Origin: Rhizobacter sp. SG703
GTDB lineage: Bacteria > Pseudomonadota > Gammaproteobacteria > Burkholderiales > Burkholderiaceae_C
Reading direction: 5' to 3'
Length of the DNA: 64,000 nucleotides
NCBI RefSeq assembly: GCF_012275445.1
Contig: NZ_JAAZQK010000009.1
Location: 124,001-188,000 of the forward strand
Position numbers and translations under genes: made by a program. Every line of letters begins with the position of its first letter. Position 1 is the stretch's first letter. This document shows, one piece after another, positions 9,638 to 22,510 of this stretch. The notes beneath the pieces were generated by a model. It was given only the letters and a program-made list of their open reading frames with translations. It made no database searches and was not told the origin of the DNA.

Positions 9638-10799
9638 GTGCCGCCCCAACTGCTGACAAACCCAGGACAGGCTCTGCTGGCACTCGCGGACGGAACGGTC
9701 TTTCGGGGCGTCTCGATCGGCGCGCCCGGCGAGACCATCGGCGAGGTGGTGTTCAACACCGCGCTGACCGGCTACCAGGAAATCCTGACCGACCCGAGCT
9801 ACTGCCGCCAGATCGTCACGCTGACCTATCCGCACATCGGCAACTACGGTGTCAACGATGAAGACGTGGAGGCCAGTCGCGTGTTCGCGGCCGGCCTGAT
9901 CATCAAGGACCTGCCGCTGCTCGCGTCGAACTTCCGCCAGACGATGACGCTGTCGCAGTACCTGCAACGCGAGGGCACCGTCGCCATCGCGAACATCGAC
10001 ACCCGCCGCCTGACGCGCGTGCTGCGCACCCATGGCGCGCAGAACGGCTGCATCGTCACGCTGGCCGCCGGCCAGGCCGTCACCGACGAGATCCGCAACG
10101 ACGCCATCGCGAAGGCCAAGGCCGCCCCCAGCATGGCCGGCCTCGACCTGGCCAAGGTGGTCAGCGAGACCCGTCCCTACGACTGGACCGAGACCGAGTG
10201 GACGCTGGGCGAAGGCTACGGCGCGCTGAAGGATCCGCGCTTCCACGTCGTCGCGTACGACTACGGCGTCAAGCGCAACATCCTGCGCATGCTCGCGAGC
10301 CGCGGCTGCAAGGTGACGGTGGTGCCGGCGCAGACGCCGGCCGCCGACGTGCTGGCCTACAAGCCCGACGGCATCTTCCTGAGCAACGGCCCCGGCGACC
10401 CCGAGCCCTGCGACTACGCGGTCGCCGCGACGCGCACGCTGATCGACACCGGCATCCCGACCTTCGGCATCTGCCTGGGCCACCAGATCCTCGCGCTGGC
10501 CTCCGGCGCGAAGACCTTCAAGATGAAATTCGGCCACCACGGCGCGAACCATCCGGTGAAAGACCTCGACAACGGCCGCGTCAGCATCACCAGCCAGAAC
10601 CACGGCTTCGCGGTCGACGAGAAGACCCTGCCCGCCAACCTGCGCCCGACGCACGTCAGCCTGTTCGACGGCACGCTGCAGGGCCTGGCACGCACCGACA
10701 AACCCGCTTTCTGCTTCCAGGGCCATCCAGAGGCCTCCCCGGGACCCCATGACATCGGCTACCTGTTCGACCGCTTCACGGCCATGATGGAGAAGAACA

Positions 10800-10807
<8 letters not shown>
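9638..10807 (+). CDS. carA: Carbamoyl-phosphate synthase small (glutaminase) subunit
   Basis: A 389-residue glutamine amidotransferase subunit supplying ammonia to CarB for arginine and pyrimidine synthesis. The N-terminal CPSase small-chain domain ([21 protein letters not shown]) is followed by a class I glutaminase with the catalytic triad Cys279 (FGICLGHQ), His363 and Glu365 (GHPEASPGP). It starts at GTG 9638 behind CGGAG. Its stop overlaps the carB start by 8 bases, so the two are translationally coupled. Length is normal. Confidence 0.97.
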
Positions 10808-14066
<3,259 letters not shown>

Positions 14067-14084
14067 ACTTTCTGCAACACATCG

Positions 14085-14130
14085 GCCGCCGCCGGGCCTC
14101 CCGCAAGGGAGAGGGCGGCGGCTTCATTTT
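14085..14130 (+). terminator. carB-greA intergenic hairpin, likely terminator
   Basis: GCCGCCGCC (14085-14093) pairs with GGCGGCGGC (14114-14122), enclosing a second small hairpin CTCCC-GCAA-GGGAG, and is followed by TTCATTTTT. It may terminate carAB transcripts or attenuate entry into greA. Confidence 0.7.
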
Positions 14131-14148
14131 TGCCTCCAGGGTTTCACC

Positions 14149-14625
14149 ATGACGACCATTCCCATCACCGTGCGCGGTGCCGAAAAACTCAAGGAAGAGC
14201 TGCATCGGCTGAAGACGGTGGAACGCCATTCGGTCATCCAGGCGATTGCCGAGGCGCGCGCGCAGGGCGACCTGTCGGAGAACGCCGAATACGAGGCGGC
14301 GAAGGACAAGCAGGGCTTCATCGAAGGCCGCATCCTCGAGATCGAAGGCAAGCTGGCTGCCGCGCAGATCATCGATCCGGTGTCGTTGAACGCCGAGGGC
14401 CGCGTGGTGTTCGGTGCCACCGTCGAGCTCGAAGACGAGAAGACCGGCAACCCGGTCACGTACCAGATCGTCGGCGAGGACGAGGCCGACCTGAAGGAAG
14501 GCCGCATCTCGATCGGCTCGCCGATCGCCCGCGCGTTGATCGGCAAGGTGGCCGGCGACGTCGCCGAAGTGCAGGCGCCGGGTGGCGTCAAGAGCTACGA
14601 GATCATCGAAGTCCGCTATGTCTAG
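14149..14625 (+). CDS. greA: Transcription elongation factor GreA
   Basis: A 158-residue factor that rescues backtracked RNA polymerase by stimulating transcript cleavage. The N-terminal antiparallel coiled coil (residues 1-75) includes the tip motif around [14 protein letters not shown] with the acidic residues needed for cleavage. The C-terminal FKBP-like domain contains the conserved [14 protein letters not shown]. The length is the standard 158 residues. It lies downstream of carB after an apparent terminator, so it may have its own promoter. Confidence 0.96.
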   Translation: MTTIPITVRGAEKLKEELHRLKTVERHSVIQAIAEARAQGDLSENAEYEAAKDKQGFIEGRILEIEGKLAAAQIIDPVSLNAEGRVVFGATVELEDEKTGNPVTYQIVGEDEADLKEGRISIGSPIARALIGKVAGDVAEVQAPGGVKSYEIIEVRYV

Positions 14626-14635
14626 GCCCAACCCC

Positions 14636-14700
14636 GGAGCGCCTTCGGCGCTCCCCCTCGAGGGGGCACCGCTGGCGGCCCCGCGGAGCCGGATCCGCGG
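14636..14700. repeat. Composite palindromic intergenic element
   Basis: Three palindromes in a row after greA: GGAGCGCC-TTC-GGCGCTCC (14636-14654), CCCCCTCGAGGGGG (14653-14666) and CCGCGGA-6 nt-TCCGCGG (14681-14700). The layout resembles the dispersed palindromic (REP-like) intergenic elements I recall from this group of Burkholderiales. No second copy was found in this window. Confidence 0.6.
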
Positions 14701-14730
14701 CGGTCGCCGGATCGGAAGAGCGCTGCTGCA

Positions 14731-15183
14731 ATGACCCCATCGACGTTGCAGCGGACCGCGGGCTACCTCGCTGGGTTGTGGGCCGGCGTCCTGCTGGGCG
14801 TTGGCTTCATCGGCGCACCGGCCGGTTTCGCGAGCACGTTTCCGGAGACCGCGGGCCGCATCGCCGGACGCATGTTCATGCAGGAGGCGTACCTCAGCCT
14901 CGGGCTGTCGGTGCTGCTGTTGATGATGCTGCGCCGCATCTGGCAGATGACCGAAACGCGCCGCAGCGTGCTGGGCGCCGATGCGCTGATGCTGCTGGGC
15001 GTGGCCTTCGTCACCGTGCTCGGCTACTTCGGCCTGCAGCCGGTGATGGCGGCGGCGCGCGCGGGGCAGGGCGGCGGCCTGTCGTTCGCTGCCTTGCATG
15101 GCATCTCGATGAGCCTGTTTGCCCTCAAGACGCTGTTGCTGCTGGTGCTGGCCTGGCGGCTGAACGGGTCCAAAGCCGCCTGA
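14731..15183 (+). CDS. DUF4149 domain membrane protein
   Basis: A 150-residue inner-membrane protein with four predicted transmembrane helices (starting [22 protein letters not shown], and later [21 protein letters not shown]). The pattern matches DUF4149/TMEM205-like proteins of unknown function, which in Burkholderiales often lie near greA and yhbY. No catalytic residues can be named. It ends 4 bases before the convergent yhbY stop codon. Confidence 0.75.
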   Translation: MTPSTLQRTAGYLAGLWAGVLLGVGFIGAPAGFASTFPETAGRIAGRMFMQEAYLSLGLSVLLLMMLRRIWQMTETRRSVLGADALMLLGVAFVTVLGYFGLQPVMAAARAGQGGGLSFAALHGISMSLFALKTLLLLVLAWRLNGSKAA

Positions 15184-15187
15184 GTCT

Positions 15188-15661
15188 TCAGTCGGCGGCG
15201 GTCTTCTTCAGGCTGGTGATGCGCTTCCTGGCGCGCTTGATCTCGCCGCCGGCGGCGACGCGCTGGTTGCCCAGCACCTTGAGCTTCTTGACCTGCGGGC
15301 GGTGGTTGCCGCTCTTCGAGAACTTCAGGATCTTGACGGTGCGCGGACCCGGCATGCGGTCTTCGCGCTCGGCCTTTTCCTTCGGCGGCATCGGGCGCCA
15401 CAGCACCAGCAGCTTGCCGATGTGCTGGATCGGGGCGGCGTTCAACTGGTCGCTCAGCTGGGCGAGGATGGCCTCGCGGGTGGCGCGTTCGTCGGAGAAG
15501 ACGCGGATCTTGATCAGGCCGTGGGCATTCAACGCGGCATCGGCCTCCTTGGTCACGGCAGGGGTCAGGCCGTCACCGCCGATCAGGACGACCGGGTTCA
15601 GGTGGTGGGCTTCGGCGCGCTTGTCCTTGCGCTGGGCGGGAGTCAGTTCGATGGCAGGCAT
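15188..15661 (-). CDS. yhbY: YhbY-type CRM-domain RNA-binding protein
   Basis: A 157-residue protein. Residues 1-95 form a CRS1/YhbY (CRM) domain ([25 protein letters not shown], then [10 protein letters not shown] with a GxxG-type loop) that in E. coli associates with pre-50S ribosomal subunits. The C-terminal 60 residues are an extension rich in Lys and Arg, probably contacting rRNA. The frame stays open upstream to 16255 as an rlmE shadow; the ATG at 15661 matches the family start. It is divergent from rlmE with only 33 bases between start codons, fitting a shared ribosome-assembly role. Confidence 0.92.
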   Translation of the reverse strand: MPAIELTPAQRKDKRAEAHHLNPVVLIGGDGLTPAVTKEADAALNAHGLIKIRVFSDERATREAILAQLSDQLNAAPIQHIGKLLVLWRPMPPKEKAEREDRMPGPRTVKILKFSKSGNHRPQVKKLKVLGNQRVAAGGEIKRARKRITSLKKTAAD

Positions 15662-15667
15662 CCCGGT

Positions 15668-15673
15668 ATTATC
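15668..15673 (-). promoter_or_regulatory. Putative yhbY -10 hexamer (leaderless arrangement)
   Basis: On the minus strand GATAAT lies exactly 6 bp before the yhbY ATG. This repeats the spacing seen at surE, rlmD and dnaX. Confidence 0.4.
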
Positions 15674-15694
15674 GTTTGCAGTGAGCGTAAGCCA

Positions 15695-16393
15695 ATGAAA
15701 ATCAAGACAAAAAGCAAGAAGGTCAACAAGGCGTGGTTGCACGACCACCTGAACGACACGTATGTCAAGCTGGCCCAGAAAGAAGGTTATCGCGCGCGCG
15801 CAGCCTACAAGCTGAAGGAAATCGACGAGGAACTGCAGCTGATCCGCCCGGGCCAGCTGGTCGTCGACCTCGGGGCCGCGCCCGGGGCCTGGAGCCAGTA
15901 TGTGCGGCGCAAGTTCGCACCGAAGGACGTCGCCGGCGGCGGCGCCGCGGCCGGGGCATTGAACGGCACCATCATCGCGCTCGACATCCTGCCGATGGAG
16001 CCGATCGAGGGTGTGGTCTTTTTCCAGGGCGATTTCCGCGAGGAGGCGGTGCTGGCGCAGCTGCACGAACTGGTGAATGGCCGCCCGGTCGACGTGGTGA
16101 TTTCCGACATGGCGCCCAACCTGTCGGGCATCGAGAGTTCCGACGCCGCCCGCATGGAGCACCTGGTGGAACTCGCGGTCGAATTCGCGCAGAACCATCT
16201 GACGCCGAATGGGGCATTGGTCAGCAAGGTTTTCCATGGCAGCGGCCACAGCCAATTGGTCGAGATGTTCAGGAAAACATTCCGCGTCGTGAAGCCGATC
16301 AAGCCGAAGGCATCTCGCGACAAATCGGCCGAAACCTTCCTGGTGGGGATCGGTCTCAAGAACCCTGGCGTTCAGGTCGATAAGCGTTCGTGA
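15695..16393 (+). CDS. rlmE: 23S rRNA (uridine-2'-O)-methyltransferase RlmE (FtsJ)
   Basis: A 232-residue SAM-dependent methyltransferase that 2'-O-methylates U2552 (E. coli numbering) in the 23S A-loop. The K-D-K-E catalytic tetrad is readable: Lys in [11 protein letters not shown], Asp in [11 protein letters not shown], Lys in [10 protein letters not shown] and Glu in KSAETFLVG. The SAM loop is [15 protein letters not shown] Gly/Ala-rich insertion ([14 protein letters not shown]) is a lineage feature. The start is the ATG at 15695 ([11 protein letters not shown]). It precedes ftsH, the conserved rlmE-ftsH pair. Confidence 0.95.
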   Translation: MKIKTKSKKVNKAWLHDHLNDTYVKLAQKEGYRARAAYKLKEIDEELQLIRPGQLVVDLGAAPGAWSQYVRRKFAPKDVAGGGAAAGALNGTIIALDILPMEPIEGVVFFQGDFREEAVLAQLHELVNGRPVDVVISDMAPNLSGIESSDAARMEHLVELAVEFAQNHLTPNGALVSKVFHGSGHSQLVEMFRKTFRVVKPIKPKASRDKSAETFLVGIGLKNPGVQVDKRS

Positions 16394-16492
16394 AGTCTCA
16401 TGGGTTGCGTGGACTAGAATCGCCCCCAGATGCCGTGGATGCTGGGCACGTCCTGTGCTCGCGCTGAGGATTTATCGCAAGAAGGAGCCGCG

Positions 16493-18394
16493 GTGAACAA
16501 TCAATGGTTCTCCAAAGTCGCTGTCTGGCTGGTGATCGCACTCGTGCTGTTCACCGTGTTCAAGCAGTTCGACAAGGGTGCAATGCAAGGCAACCAGATC
16601 GGCTACTCCGACTTCCTCGAGGAAGTTCGCAGCAAGCGGATCAAGAGCGTCCAGCTCCAGGAAGGGCCTTCCGGAACCGAGATCAAGGCCAAGACCACCG
16701 ACGACAAGGACCTGCGCACCACCGCAACCTTCCTCGATCGCGGGCTGGTTGGCGACCTGATCAACAACAACGTCAAGTTCGACGTGAAGCCGCGCGAAGA
16801 GCCGTCGATCCTGTTGAGCATCCTCGGCTCATGGGGCCCGATGCTGCTGCTGATCGGCGTGTGGATCTACTTCATGCGCCAGATGCAGGGCGGCGGCAAG
16901 GGCGGCGCGTTCAGCTTCGGCAAGTCGAAGGCGCGCATGCTCGATGAAGCGAACAACACCACCACCTTCGCCGATGTCGCCGGTTGCGACGAGGCGAAGG
17001 AAGAGGTCAAGGAGTTGGTCGACTTCCTGAAAGACCCGCAGAAGTTCCAGAAGCTCGGCGGGCGCATTCCGCGCGGCGTGCTGCTGGTCGGCCCTCCGGG
17101 CACCGGCAAGACGCTGCTGGCCAAGGCGATCGCCGGCGAGGCGAAGGTGCCGTTCTTCAGCATCTCCGGCTCCGACTTCGTCGAGATGTTCGTCGGTGTC
17201 GGCGCGGCGCGCGTGCGCGACATGTTCGAGCAGGCGAAGAAGAGCGCGCCCTGCATCATCTTCGTCGACGAAATCGACGCGGTCGGCCGCCACCGCGGTG
17301 CCGGCCTCGGCGGCGGCAACGACGAGCGCGAACAGACGCTGAACCAGATGCTGGTCGAGATGGACGGCTTCGAGACCAATCTCGGCGTCATCGTGATGGC
17401 GGCCACCAACCGGCCCGACATCCTCGATCCGGCGCTGCTGCGCCCGGGCCGTTTCGACCGCCAGGTCTACGTGACGCTGCCGGACATCCGTGGCCGCGAG
17501 CAGATCATCAACGTGCACATGCGCAAGGTGCCGGTCGGCGCCGACATCCGGGCCGACATCCTCGCGCGCGGCACCCCGGGCTTCTCGGGTGCCGATCTTG
17601 CCAACCTGGTGAACGAAGCCGCGCTGTTCGCCGCGCGCCGCAACGGCCGGGTCGTCGAGATGATCGACTTCGAGCGGGCCAAGGACAAGATCATGATGGG
17701 CGCCGAGCGCAAATCGATGGTCATGGACGAGGAAGAGCGCCGCAACACCGCGTACCACGAGGCCGGCCACGCGCTGATCGGCCGCATGCTGCCGAAGCTC
17801 GATCCGGTGCACAAGGTCACCATCATCCCGCGCGGCCGCGCGCTGGGCGTCACGCTGTCGCTGCCCGAGAAGGACCGCTACAGCTACGACCGCCAGTACA
17901 TGCTGAACAGCATCAGCATGCTGTTCGGCGGCCGCATCGCCGAAGAAGTGTTCATGCACCAGATGACCACCGGCGCGTCGAACGACTTCGAGCGCGCCAC
18001 CTCGATGGCACGCGACATGGTCACCCGCTACGGCATGACCGACGAACTGGGGCCGATGGTGTACGCCGAGAACGAGAGCGAGGTCTTCCTCGGCCGCTCG
18101 GTGACCAAGCAGGTCAACGTGTCCGAGCAGACGATGCAGAAGGTCGACGACGTGATCCGCCGCATCATCGACGAGCAGTACGCGATTGCGCGCAAGCTGA
18201 TCGAGGACAACCAGGACAAGATGCATGCGATGGCGAAGGCGCTGCTCGAATGGGAAACCATCGACGCCGACCAGATCGACGACATCATGAACAACCGACC
18301 GCCGCGTCCGCCAAAGGACTGGAACTCGACCGCCGGCAAGCCGAGCGGCCCGACGCCGCCGGTCAAGCCGGACGGCGCACCGGCCGCGGCCTGA
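16493..18394 (+). CDS. ftsH: ATP-dependent zinc metalloprotease FtsH
   Basis: A 633-residue membrane-anchored AAA+ protease that degrades unstable membrane and cytoplasmic proteins. Two N-terminal transmembrane segments (about residues 8-24 and 105-122) flank a periplasmic domain. The AAA module has Walker A GPPGTGKT, Walker [13 protein letters not shown] and the second region of homology. The zinc protease motif is HEAGH. The C-terminus is Pro-rich. The GTG start at 16493 is preceded by AAGGAG; an upstream ATG at 16430 lacks a ribosome-binding site. A TAGAAT just upstream of 16430 may be its -10. Confidence 0.97.
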   Translation: MNNQWFSKVAVWLVIALVLFTVFKQFDKGAMQGNQIGYSDFLEEVRSKRIKSVQLQEGPSGTEIKAKTTDDKDLRTTATFLDRGLVGDLINNNVKFDVKPREEPSILLSILGSWGPMLLLIGVWIYFMRQMQGGGKGGAFSFGKSKARMLDEANNTTTFADVAGCDEAKEEVKELVDFLKDPQKFQKLGGRIPRGVLLVGPPGTGKTLLAKAIAGEAKVPFFSISGSDFVEMFVGVGAARVRDMFEQAKKSAPCIIFVDEIDAVGRHRGAGLGGGNDEREQTLNQMLVEMDGFETNLGVIVMAATNRPDILDPALLRPGRFDRQVYVTLPDIRGREQIINVHMRKVPVGADIRADILARGTPGFSGADLANLVNEAALFAARRNGRVVEMIDFERAKDKIMMGAERKSMVMDEEERRNTAYHEAGHALIGRMLPKLDPVHKVTIIPRGRALGVTLSLPEKDRYSYDRQYMLNSISMLFGGRIAEEVFMHQMTTGASNDFERATSMARDMVTRYGMTDELGPMVYAENESEVFLGRSVTKQVNVSEQTMQKVDDVIRRIIDEQYAIARKLIEDNQDKMHAMAKALLEWETIDADQIDDIMNNRPPRPPKDWNSTAGKPSGPTPPVKPDGAPAAA

Positions 18395-18408
18395 GCGAAC
18401 TGGTCGAG

Positions 18409-18431
18409 AAACGGGGCTTCGGCCCCGTTTT
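18409..18431 (+). terminator. rho-independent terminator after ftsH
   Basis: A 9-bp stem AAACGGGGC/GCCCCGTTT with a TTCG tetraloop followed by T residues, 15 bases after the ftsH stop and just before the folP ATG. It may be leaky, because folP and glmM follow closely. Confidence 0.8.
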
Positions 18432-18446
18432 CAATGGCTGGACGAC

Positions 18447-19319
18447 ATGCTTGAACCGACGCCCGCAAGCCCTGCACTGCACTGGCAGACCACCCGATTC
18501 CGGATCGACCTGACACGCCCGCGCGTGATGGGCATCGTCAACCTGACGCCCGATTCGTTCTCCGACGGCGGCCAGCTGGCGACGACGCGCGCCGCGCTGG
18601 CGCATTGCGAGCAGTTGCTGAAGGACGGCGCCGACATCCTCGACCTCGGTGCCGAATCCAGCCGCCCCGGAGCCGATGCGGTGCCGCTGGCCGATGAACT
18701 GGCGCGGTTGCTGCCGGTGCTGCGCGAGGCGTTGCGGCTGCAGGTGCCGTTGTCGATCGACACCTACAAGGCCGAGGTGATGCGCGCCGCGCTCGACCTG
18801 GGTGCAGACATCGTCAATGACATCTTCGCGCTGCAGGCGCCGGGCGCCGAAGCGGTCATCGCCGGCCATCCGGGCTGCGGCGTCTGCCTGATGCATGCGC
18901 AGGGCGAGCCGAAGTCGATGCAGGCGGCGCCGCACTACGACGACGTGGTGGCCGAGGTGCGCGACTTCCTTGCCGCGCGTTGCGCCGTGCTCGCGCGGCG
19001 CGGGGTCGCCGCCGAACGCATCGTGATCGACCCGGGCATCGGCTTCGGCAAGACGGTCGCGCACAACTTCGTGCTGCTGGCACGCCAGCGCGAGCTGCTG
19101 CCGCTGGGATTCCCGCTGTTGGCAGGGTGGTCGCGCAAGAGCAGCCTCGGCGCCGTCACCGGGCGGCCGGTGGCGGAGCGGCTGGCGGGCAGCCTGGCCG
19201 CGGCGCTGGCGGCGGTCTGCAACGGGGCCCGTGTGTTGCGGGTCCACGACGTCGCCCCCACGGTGGACGCCCTCAAGGTGTGGGGTGCCGCCGGCCTGAT
19301 CGACGGCGACGGCCGATAG
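18447..19319 (+). CDS. folP: Dihydropteroate synthase
   Basis: A 290-residue TIM-barrel enzyme that condenses 4-aminobenzoate with dihydropterin pyrophosphate in folate synthesis; it is the sulfonamide target. Signature motifs are VMGIVNLTPDSFSDGG, DILDLGAESSRPGA, PLSIDTYKAEVM, the downstream DPGIGFGKT and LAGWSRKSSLG. The length is normal. It follows the ftsH terminator and precedes glmM by 48 bases, the conserved ftsH-folP-glmM arrangement of proteobacteria. Confidence 0.96.
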   Translation: MLEPTPASPALHWQTTRFRIDLTRPRVMGIVNLTPDSFSDGGQLATTRAALAHCEQLLKDGADILDLGAESSRPGADAVPLADELARLLPVLREALRLQVPLSIDTYKAEVMRAALDLGADIVNDIFALQAPGAEAVIAGHPGCGVCLMHAQGEPKSMQAAPHYDDVVAEVRDFLAARCAVLARRGVAAERIVIDPGIGFGKTVAHNFVLLARQRELLPLGFPLLAGWSRKSSLGAVTGRPVAERLAGSLAAALAAVCNGARVLRVHDVAPTVDALKVWGAAGLIDGDGR

Positions 19320-19367
19320 TTGCCGCAAAATCCCACCCCTGACGATCCTGGGCGTGGAGACAAGCGA

Positions 19368-20699
19368 ATGAGCAGAACCTATTTCGGCACCGACGGCATT
19401 CGCGGAACCGTCGGCCAATCGCCGATCACCCCCGATTTCATGCTGCGCCTGGGCCATGCCGTCGGCCGGGTGCTGAAGGCGGGCATCGCGAAGCCGACGG
19501 TGCTGATCGGCAAGGACACGCGGATTTCCGGCTACATGATCGAATCGGCCCTCGAAGCCGGCTTCGCGTCGGCCGGCGTCGACGTGCTGCTGACCGGTCC
19601 GCTGCCGACGCCGGGCGTGGCCTATCTCACCCGCGCGCTGCGGCTCGACCTGGGCGTCGTGATCAGCGCCTCGCACAACGCCTACCCGGACAACGGCATC
19701 AAGTTCTTCTCGGCACGCGGCGAGAAGCTGCCCGACGAATGGGAGCAGCGTGTCGAAGCGACGCTGCTGGAGCCGGCGCAATGGGTCGATTCGGCCCAGC
19801 TCGGCAAGGCGCGCCGGCTCGAGGCCGCGCGCGGCCGCTACGTCGAGTTCTGCAAGAGCACCTTCAGCAACGACCTGTCGCTGAAGGGGCTGAAGATCGT
19901 CGTCGATGCGGCACACGGTGCGGCCTACCAGGCCGGGCCGGACGTCTTCCACGAGCTGGGGGCCGAGGTCGTCGCGATCGGCTGCAACCCCGATGGCGTC
20001 AACATCAATGCCGGCTTCGGCGCCACTGCGCCGGCCGCGCTGGTCCAGGCGGTGCGCGATCACAAGGCGGACTACGGGGTCGCGCTCGATGGCGATGCCG
20101 ATCGCCTGCAGCTGGTCGATGCCGACGGCCGCCTCTACAACGGCGACGAACTGCTCTACGTGATGGTGGCCGACCGGCTGGCGCAAGGCCAGCGCGTGCC
20201 GGGCGCGGTCGGCACGCTGATGACCAACATGGCGGTCGAGGTCGCGCTGAAGGCGCAGGACATCGAGTTCGTGCGCGCCAAGGTCGGCGACCGCTACGTG
20301 CTGGAAGAGCTGGCCGCGCGCGGCTGGCTGCTCGGCGGCGAGGGCTCGGGCCACCTGCTGGCGCTCGACAAGCACACCACCGGCGACGGCATCGTCAGCG
20401 CGCTGCAGGTGCTGCAGGCGGTGAGCCGCAGCGGCAAGTCGCTGGCCCAGCTGGTCGAGGCGGTGACGCTGTTCCCGCAGGTGCTGGTGAATGTGCGATT
20501 GAAGCCGGGGCAGGACTGGAAGTCCGCACCGAAGCTGGCCGAGACGCAGGCTGCCGTGCAGCGCGAGCTGGGCGGCAACGGCCGCCTGCTGATCCGGCCG
20601 TCGGGCACCGAACCGCTGGTGCGCGTGATGGTCGAGGCGAGAGACGCCGCGCAGGCCAAGGCCTGCGCCGAGCGCCTGGCCGACATCCTGCGCGGCTGA
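19368..20699 (+). CDS. glmM: Phosphoglucosamine mutase
   Basis: A 443-residue alpha-D-phosphohexomutase converting glucosamine-6-phosphate to glucosamine-1-phosphate for UDP-GlcNAc synthesis. The phosphoserine loop is [19 protein letters not shown]. The metal-binding loop is [11 protein letters not shown] and the sugar-binding motif is GGEGSGHLL. The C-terminal phosphate-binding loop is [14 protein letters not shown]. The ATG at 19368 ([13 protein letters not shown]) matches the family N-terminus; the frame upstream to 19320 is discarded. It is co-directional with folP. Confidence 0.97.
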   Translation: MSRTYFGTDGIRGTVGQSPITPDFMLRLGHAVGRVLKAGIAKPTVLIGKDTRISGYMIESALEAGFASAGVDVLLTGPLPTPGVAYLTRALRLDLGVVISASHNAYPDNGIKFFSARGEKLPDEWEQRVEATLLEPAQWVDSAQLGKARRLEAARGRYVEFCKSTFSNDLSLKGLKIVVDAAHGAAYQAGPDVFHELGAEVVAIGCNPDGVNINAGFGATAPAALVQAVRDHKADYGVALDGDADRLQLVDADGRLYNGDELLYVMVADRLAQGQRVPGAVGTLMTNMAVEVALKAQDIEFVRAKVGDRYVLEELAARGWLLGGEGSGHLLALDKHTTGDGIVSALQVLQAVSRSGKSLAQLVEAVTLFPQVLVNVRLKPGQDWKSAPKLAETQAAVQRELGGNGRLLIRPSGTEPLVRVMVEARDAAQAKACAERLADILRG

Positions 20700-20704
20700 G
20701 GGGC

Positions 20705-21190
20705 TTACTTTGTTGCCGGAATGAAGACGCGGTCGACGATCTGAACGACGCCGTTGGTGGCCTTCAGGTCGGCCTGTGTCACGACGGCGTCTTCGACGGT
20801 CACGAAAGTACCCGACTTCGACAGCGCGAGGTTGCCGCCCTGCAGTGTCTTGGCCGGGCCGTTCTTGATGTCGGCCGAGGTCAGCTGGCCGGGTACCACG
20901 TGGTAGTTCAGCACCGCGACGAGCATCGCCTTGTCCTTGGACAGCGCTTCCATCGTCTTCGCCGGCACCGACTTGAAGGCGTCGTTGCTGGGCGCGAACA
21001 CGGTGTACGGGCCGGGGCCGCTCAGCGTGGCGGTCAGGCCTGCATCGCCGATCAGCTTGTTCAGCGTCGACAGCTCGGGCGTCGTCGCGGCGACTTCGGC
21101 GATGGTCTTCGGGGCCGGCGTGGTGGCGCAGCCGGCGGCCAGCAGCGTCAGGGCGGAGGTGGCGGCGATCAGCCAGTTTCTCTTGTTCAT
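20705..21190 (-). CDS. Fasciclin (FAS1) domain lipoprotein
   Basis: A 161-residue secreted protein. The signal peptide ends in a lipobox (LTLLAAGC), so it is probably a lipoprotein. One FAS1 domain occupies residues 33-160, with the two family motifs YTVFAPSNDAF and LNYHVVPGQLTSADI. FAS1 proteins act in adhesion or cell-surface binding; the function here is unknown. The start at 21190 carries AAGGA upstream; the frame continues to 21313 without support. It diverges from pstS, and a three-unit Pho-box-like repeat stands about 50 bases upstream, so phosphate-starvation control is predicted. Confidence 0.88.
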   Translation of the reverse strand: MNKRNWLIAATSALTLLAAGCATTPAPKTIAEVAATTPELSTLNKLIGDAGLTATLSGPGPYTVFAPSNDAFKSVPAKTMEALSKDKAMLVAVLNYHVVPGQLTSADIKNGPAKTLQGGNLALSKSGTFVTVEDAVVTQADLKATNGVVQIVDRVFIPATK

Positions 21191-21239
21191 CGAAGGATCC
21201 TTCAGGGGGTTGGGATGGCTGGCCGGCAGCATATGGACT

Positions 21240-21272
21240 GCATGTGACAGGGCCATGAATCCTTCATGACAA
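21240..21272 (-). promoter_or_regulatory. Putative Pho box of the fasciclin gene
   Basis: Read on the minus strand, three consecutive 11-bp units begin TTGTCAT, GATTCAT and CTGTCAC. The outer two match the PhoB 7-bp repeat well and the middle one only in TCAT. Ten bases after the last 7-mer stands TATGCT as a possible -10, the spacing used in PhoB-activated promoters. Confidence 0.5.
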
Positions 21273-21331
21273 CCCGATCTGCCGGGCGTCAGCATGGTTT
21301 TCAGGAGCGCCATCGGGACTTGATGACAGCA

Positions 21332-21365
21332 GTGTCACCGCCCTGTCACACAGCACTTTTACAGT
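21332..21365 (+). promoter_or_regulatory. pstS Pho box and -10
   Basis: GTGTCAC (21332-21338) and CTGTCAC (21343-21349) form an 11-bp-phased direct repeat matching the PhoB consensus. TACAGT (21360-21365) follows after 10 bases as the -10. The pstS ATG is 40 bases further down. A PhoB-dependent promoter for pstSCAB-phoUBR is strongly indicated. Confidence 0.8.
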
Positions 21366-21405
21366 TCCGGGCATTCCTCCAGCCAGTACCTGAAAGGTGC
21401 GCCCA

Positions 21406-22443
21406 ATGAATCTCAAGTCGTTCCGGTCCGTTGCCACCGTGGTGGCCATCAGCGCGGTCTCTTCGATGGCGTTCGCCCAAGACATCACCGGCGCCGGCGC
21501 CACGTTCCCGGCCCCGCTGTATGCCAAGTGGGCCGAGGCCTACAACAAGGCCAGCGGCGCTCGCATCAATTACCAATCGGTCGGCTCGGGCGCAGGCCTG
21601 AAGCAGATCCGCTCGAAGACGGTCGACTTCGGCGCATCCGACATGCCGCTGAAGGACGACGAACTCGCCAAGGACGGCCTGGTGCAGTTCCCCACCGTGA
21701 TCGGCGGCGTCGTGCCGGTCGTCAACATCAAGGGCATCCAGCCCGGCCAGATCAAGCTGACCGGCCAGGCGCTCGGCGACATCTACCTCGGCAAGGTCAC
21801 CAAGTGGAACGACCCGTCGCTCACCGCGCTGAACCCCGGCGTGCCGCTGCCGGACGCCGCGATCTCGGTGGTGCGCCGCGCCGACGGCTCGGGTACCAGC
21901 TTCATCTTCACGAACTACCTGTCGAAGGTGAACACCGAGTGGAAGGACAAGGTCGGTGAAGGCACCGCCGTCAACTGGCCGACCGGCGCGGGCGGCAAGG
22001 GCAACGAAGGCGTCTCGTCGTACGTGCAGCGCCTGCCGAACTCGATCGGCTACGTCGAATACGCGTACGCGAAGCAGAACAAGATGTCGTACGTGCAGCT
22101 GAAGAACAAGGACGGCAACTTCGTGTCGCCGGACGATGCCAACTTCAAGGCCGCCGCGGCCGGCGCCGACTGGAGCAAGAGCTTTTACCAGGTGCTGACC
22201 GAGCAGGCCGGCAAGGAATCGTGGCCGCTGACCGGCGCGACCTTCATCATGATGCAGAAGTCGCAGGACAAGCCGGTGCAGGCGAGCAACTCGCTGAAGT
22301 TCTTCGACTGGGCCTACGCCAACGGCGACAAGATGGCCGCCGAACTGGAATACGTCGCGCTGCCCGATGCCGTGAAGGCGCTGGTCCGCAAGCAGTGGGG
22401 CGAGATCAAGGACGCTTCGGGCAAGGCCGTCGCGGTCAAGTGA
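21406..22443 (+). CDS. pstS: Phosphate ABC transporter substrate-binding protein
   Basis: A 345-residue periplasmic phosphate receptor. A cleavable signal peptide (about 24 residues, ending SSMAFA) precedes the mature start [22 protein letters not shown]. Phosphate-binding loops include the ITGAGATFP segment, [20 protein letters not shown] and [16 protein letters not shown]. The ATG at 21406 is preferred over an in-frame GTG nine bases upstream. It is first gene of a seven-gene phosphate operon behind a Pho box; a strong hairpin separates it from pstC. Confidence 0.97.
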   Translation: MNLKSFRSVATVVAISAVSSMAFAQDITGAGATFPAPLYAKWAEAYNKASGARINYQSVGSGAGLKQIRSKTVDFGASDMPLKDDELAKDGLVQFPTVIGGVVPVVNIKGIQPGQIKLTGQALGDIYLGKVTKWNDPSLTALNPGVPLPDAAISVVRRADGSGTSFIFTNYLSKVNTEWKDKVGEGTAVNWPTGAGGKGNEGVSSYVQRLPNSIGYVEYAYAKQNKMSYVQLKNKDGNFVSPDDANFKAAAAGADWSKSFYQVLTEQAGKESWPLTGATFIMMQKSQDKPVQASNSLKFFDWAYANGDKMAAELEYVALPDAVKALVRKQWGEIKDASGKAVAVK

Positions 22444-22461
22444 TTCGCTGAAGCAACCACC

Positions 22462-22490
22462 GGCGGCGAGTGCCTTCGGGCCTCGCCGCC
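22462..22490 (+). promoter_or_regulatory. pstS-pstC intercistronic hairpin
   Basis: GGCGGCGAG (22462-22470) pairs with CTCGCCGCC (22482-22490) around an inner GCC-TTCG-GGC. There is no T tract, so it looks like an mRNA-stabilising or partially terminating structure that would keep pstS in excess of pstCAB. Confidence 0.6.
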
Positions 22491-22510
22491 CTCGCCTGGA
22501 TGGAGGAAAC

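Noticed and set aside
16430-16492. An upstream ATG that would extend FtsH by 21 residues
   Set aside because: The extension has no ribosome-binding site and is unlike FtsH N-termini. The GTG at 16493 has AAGGAG and yields the usual NNQWFSK start.
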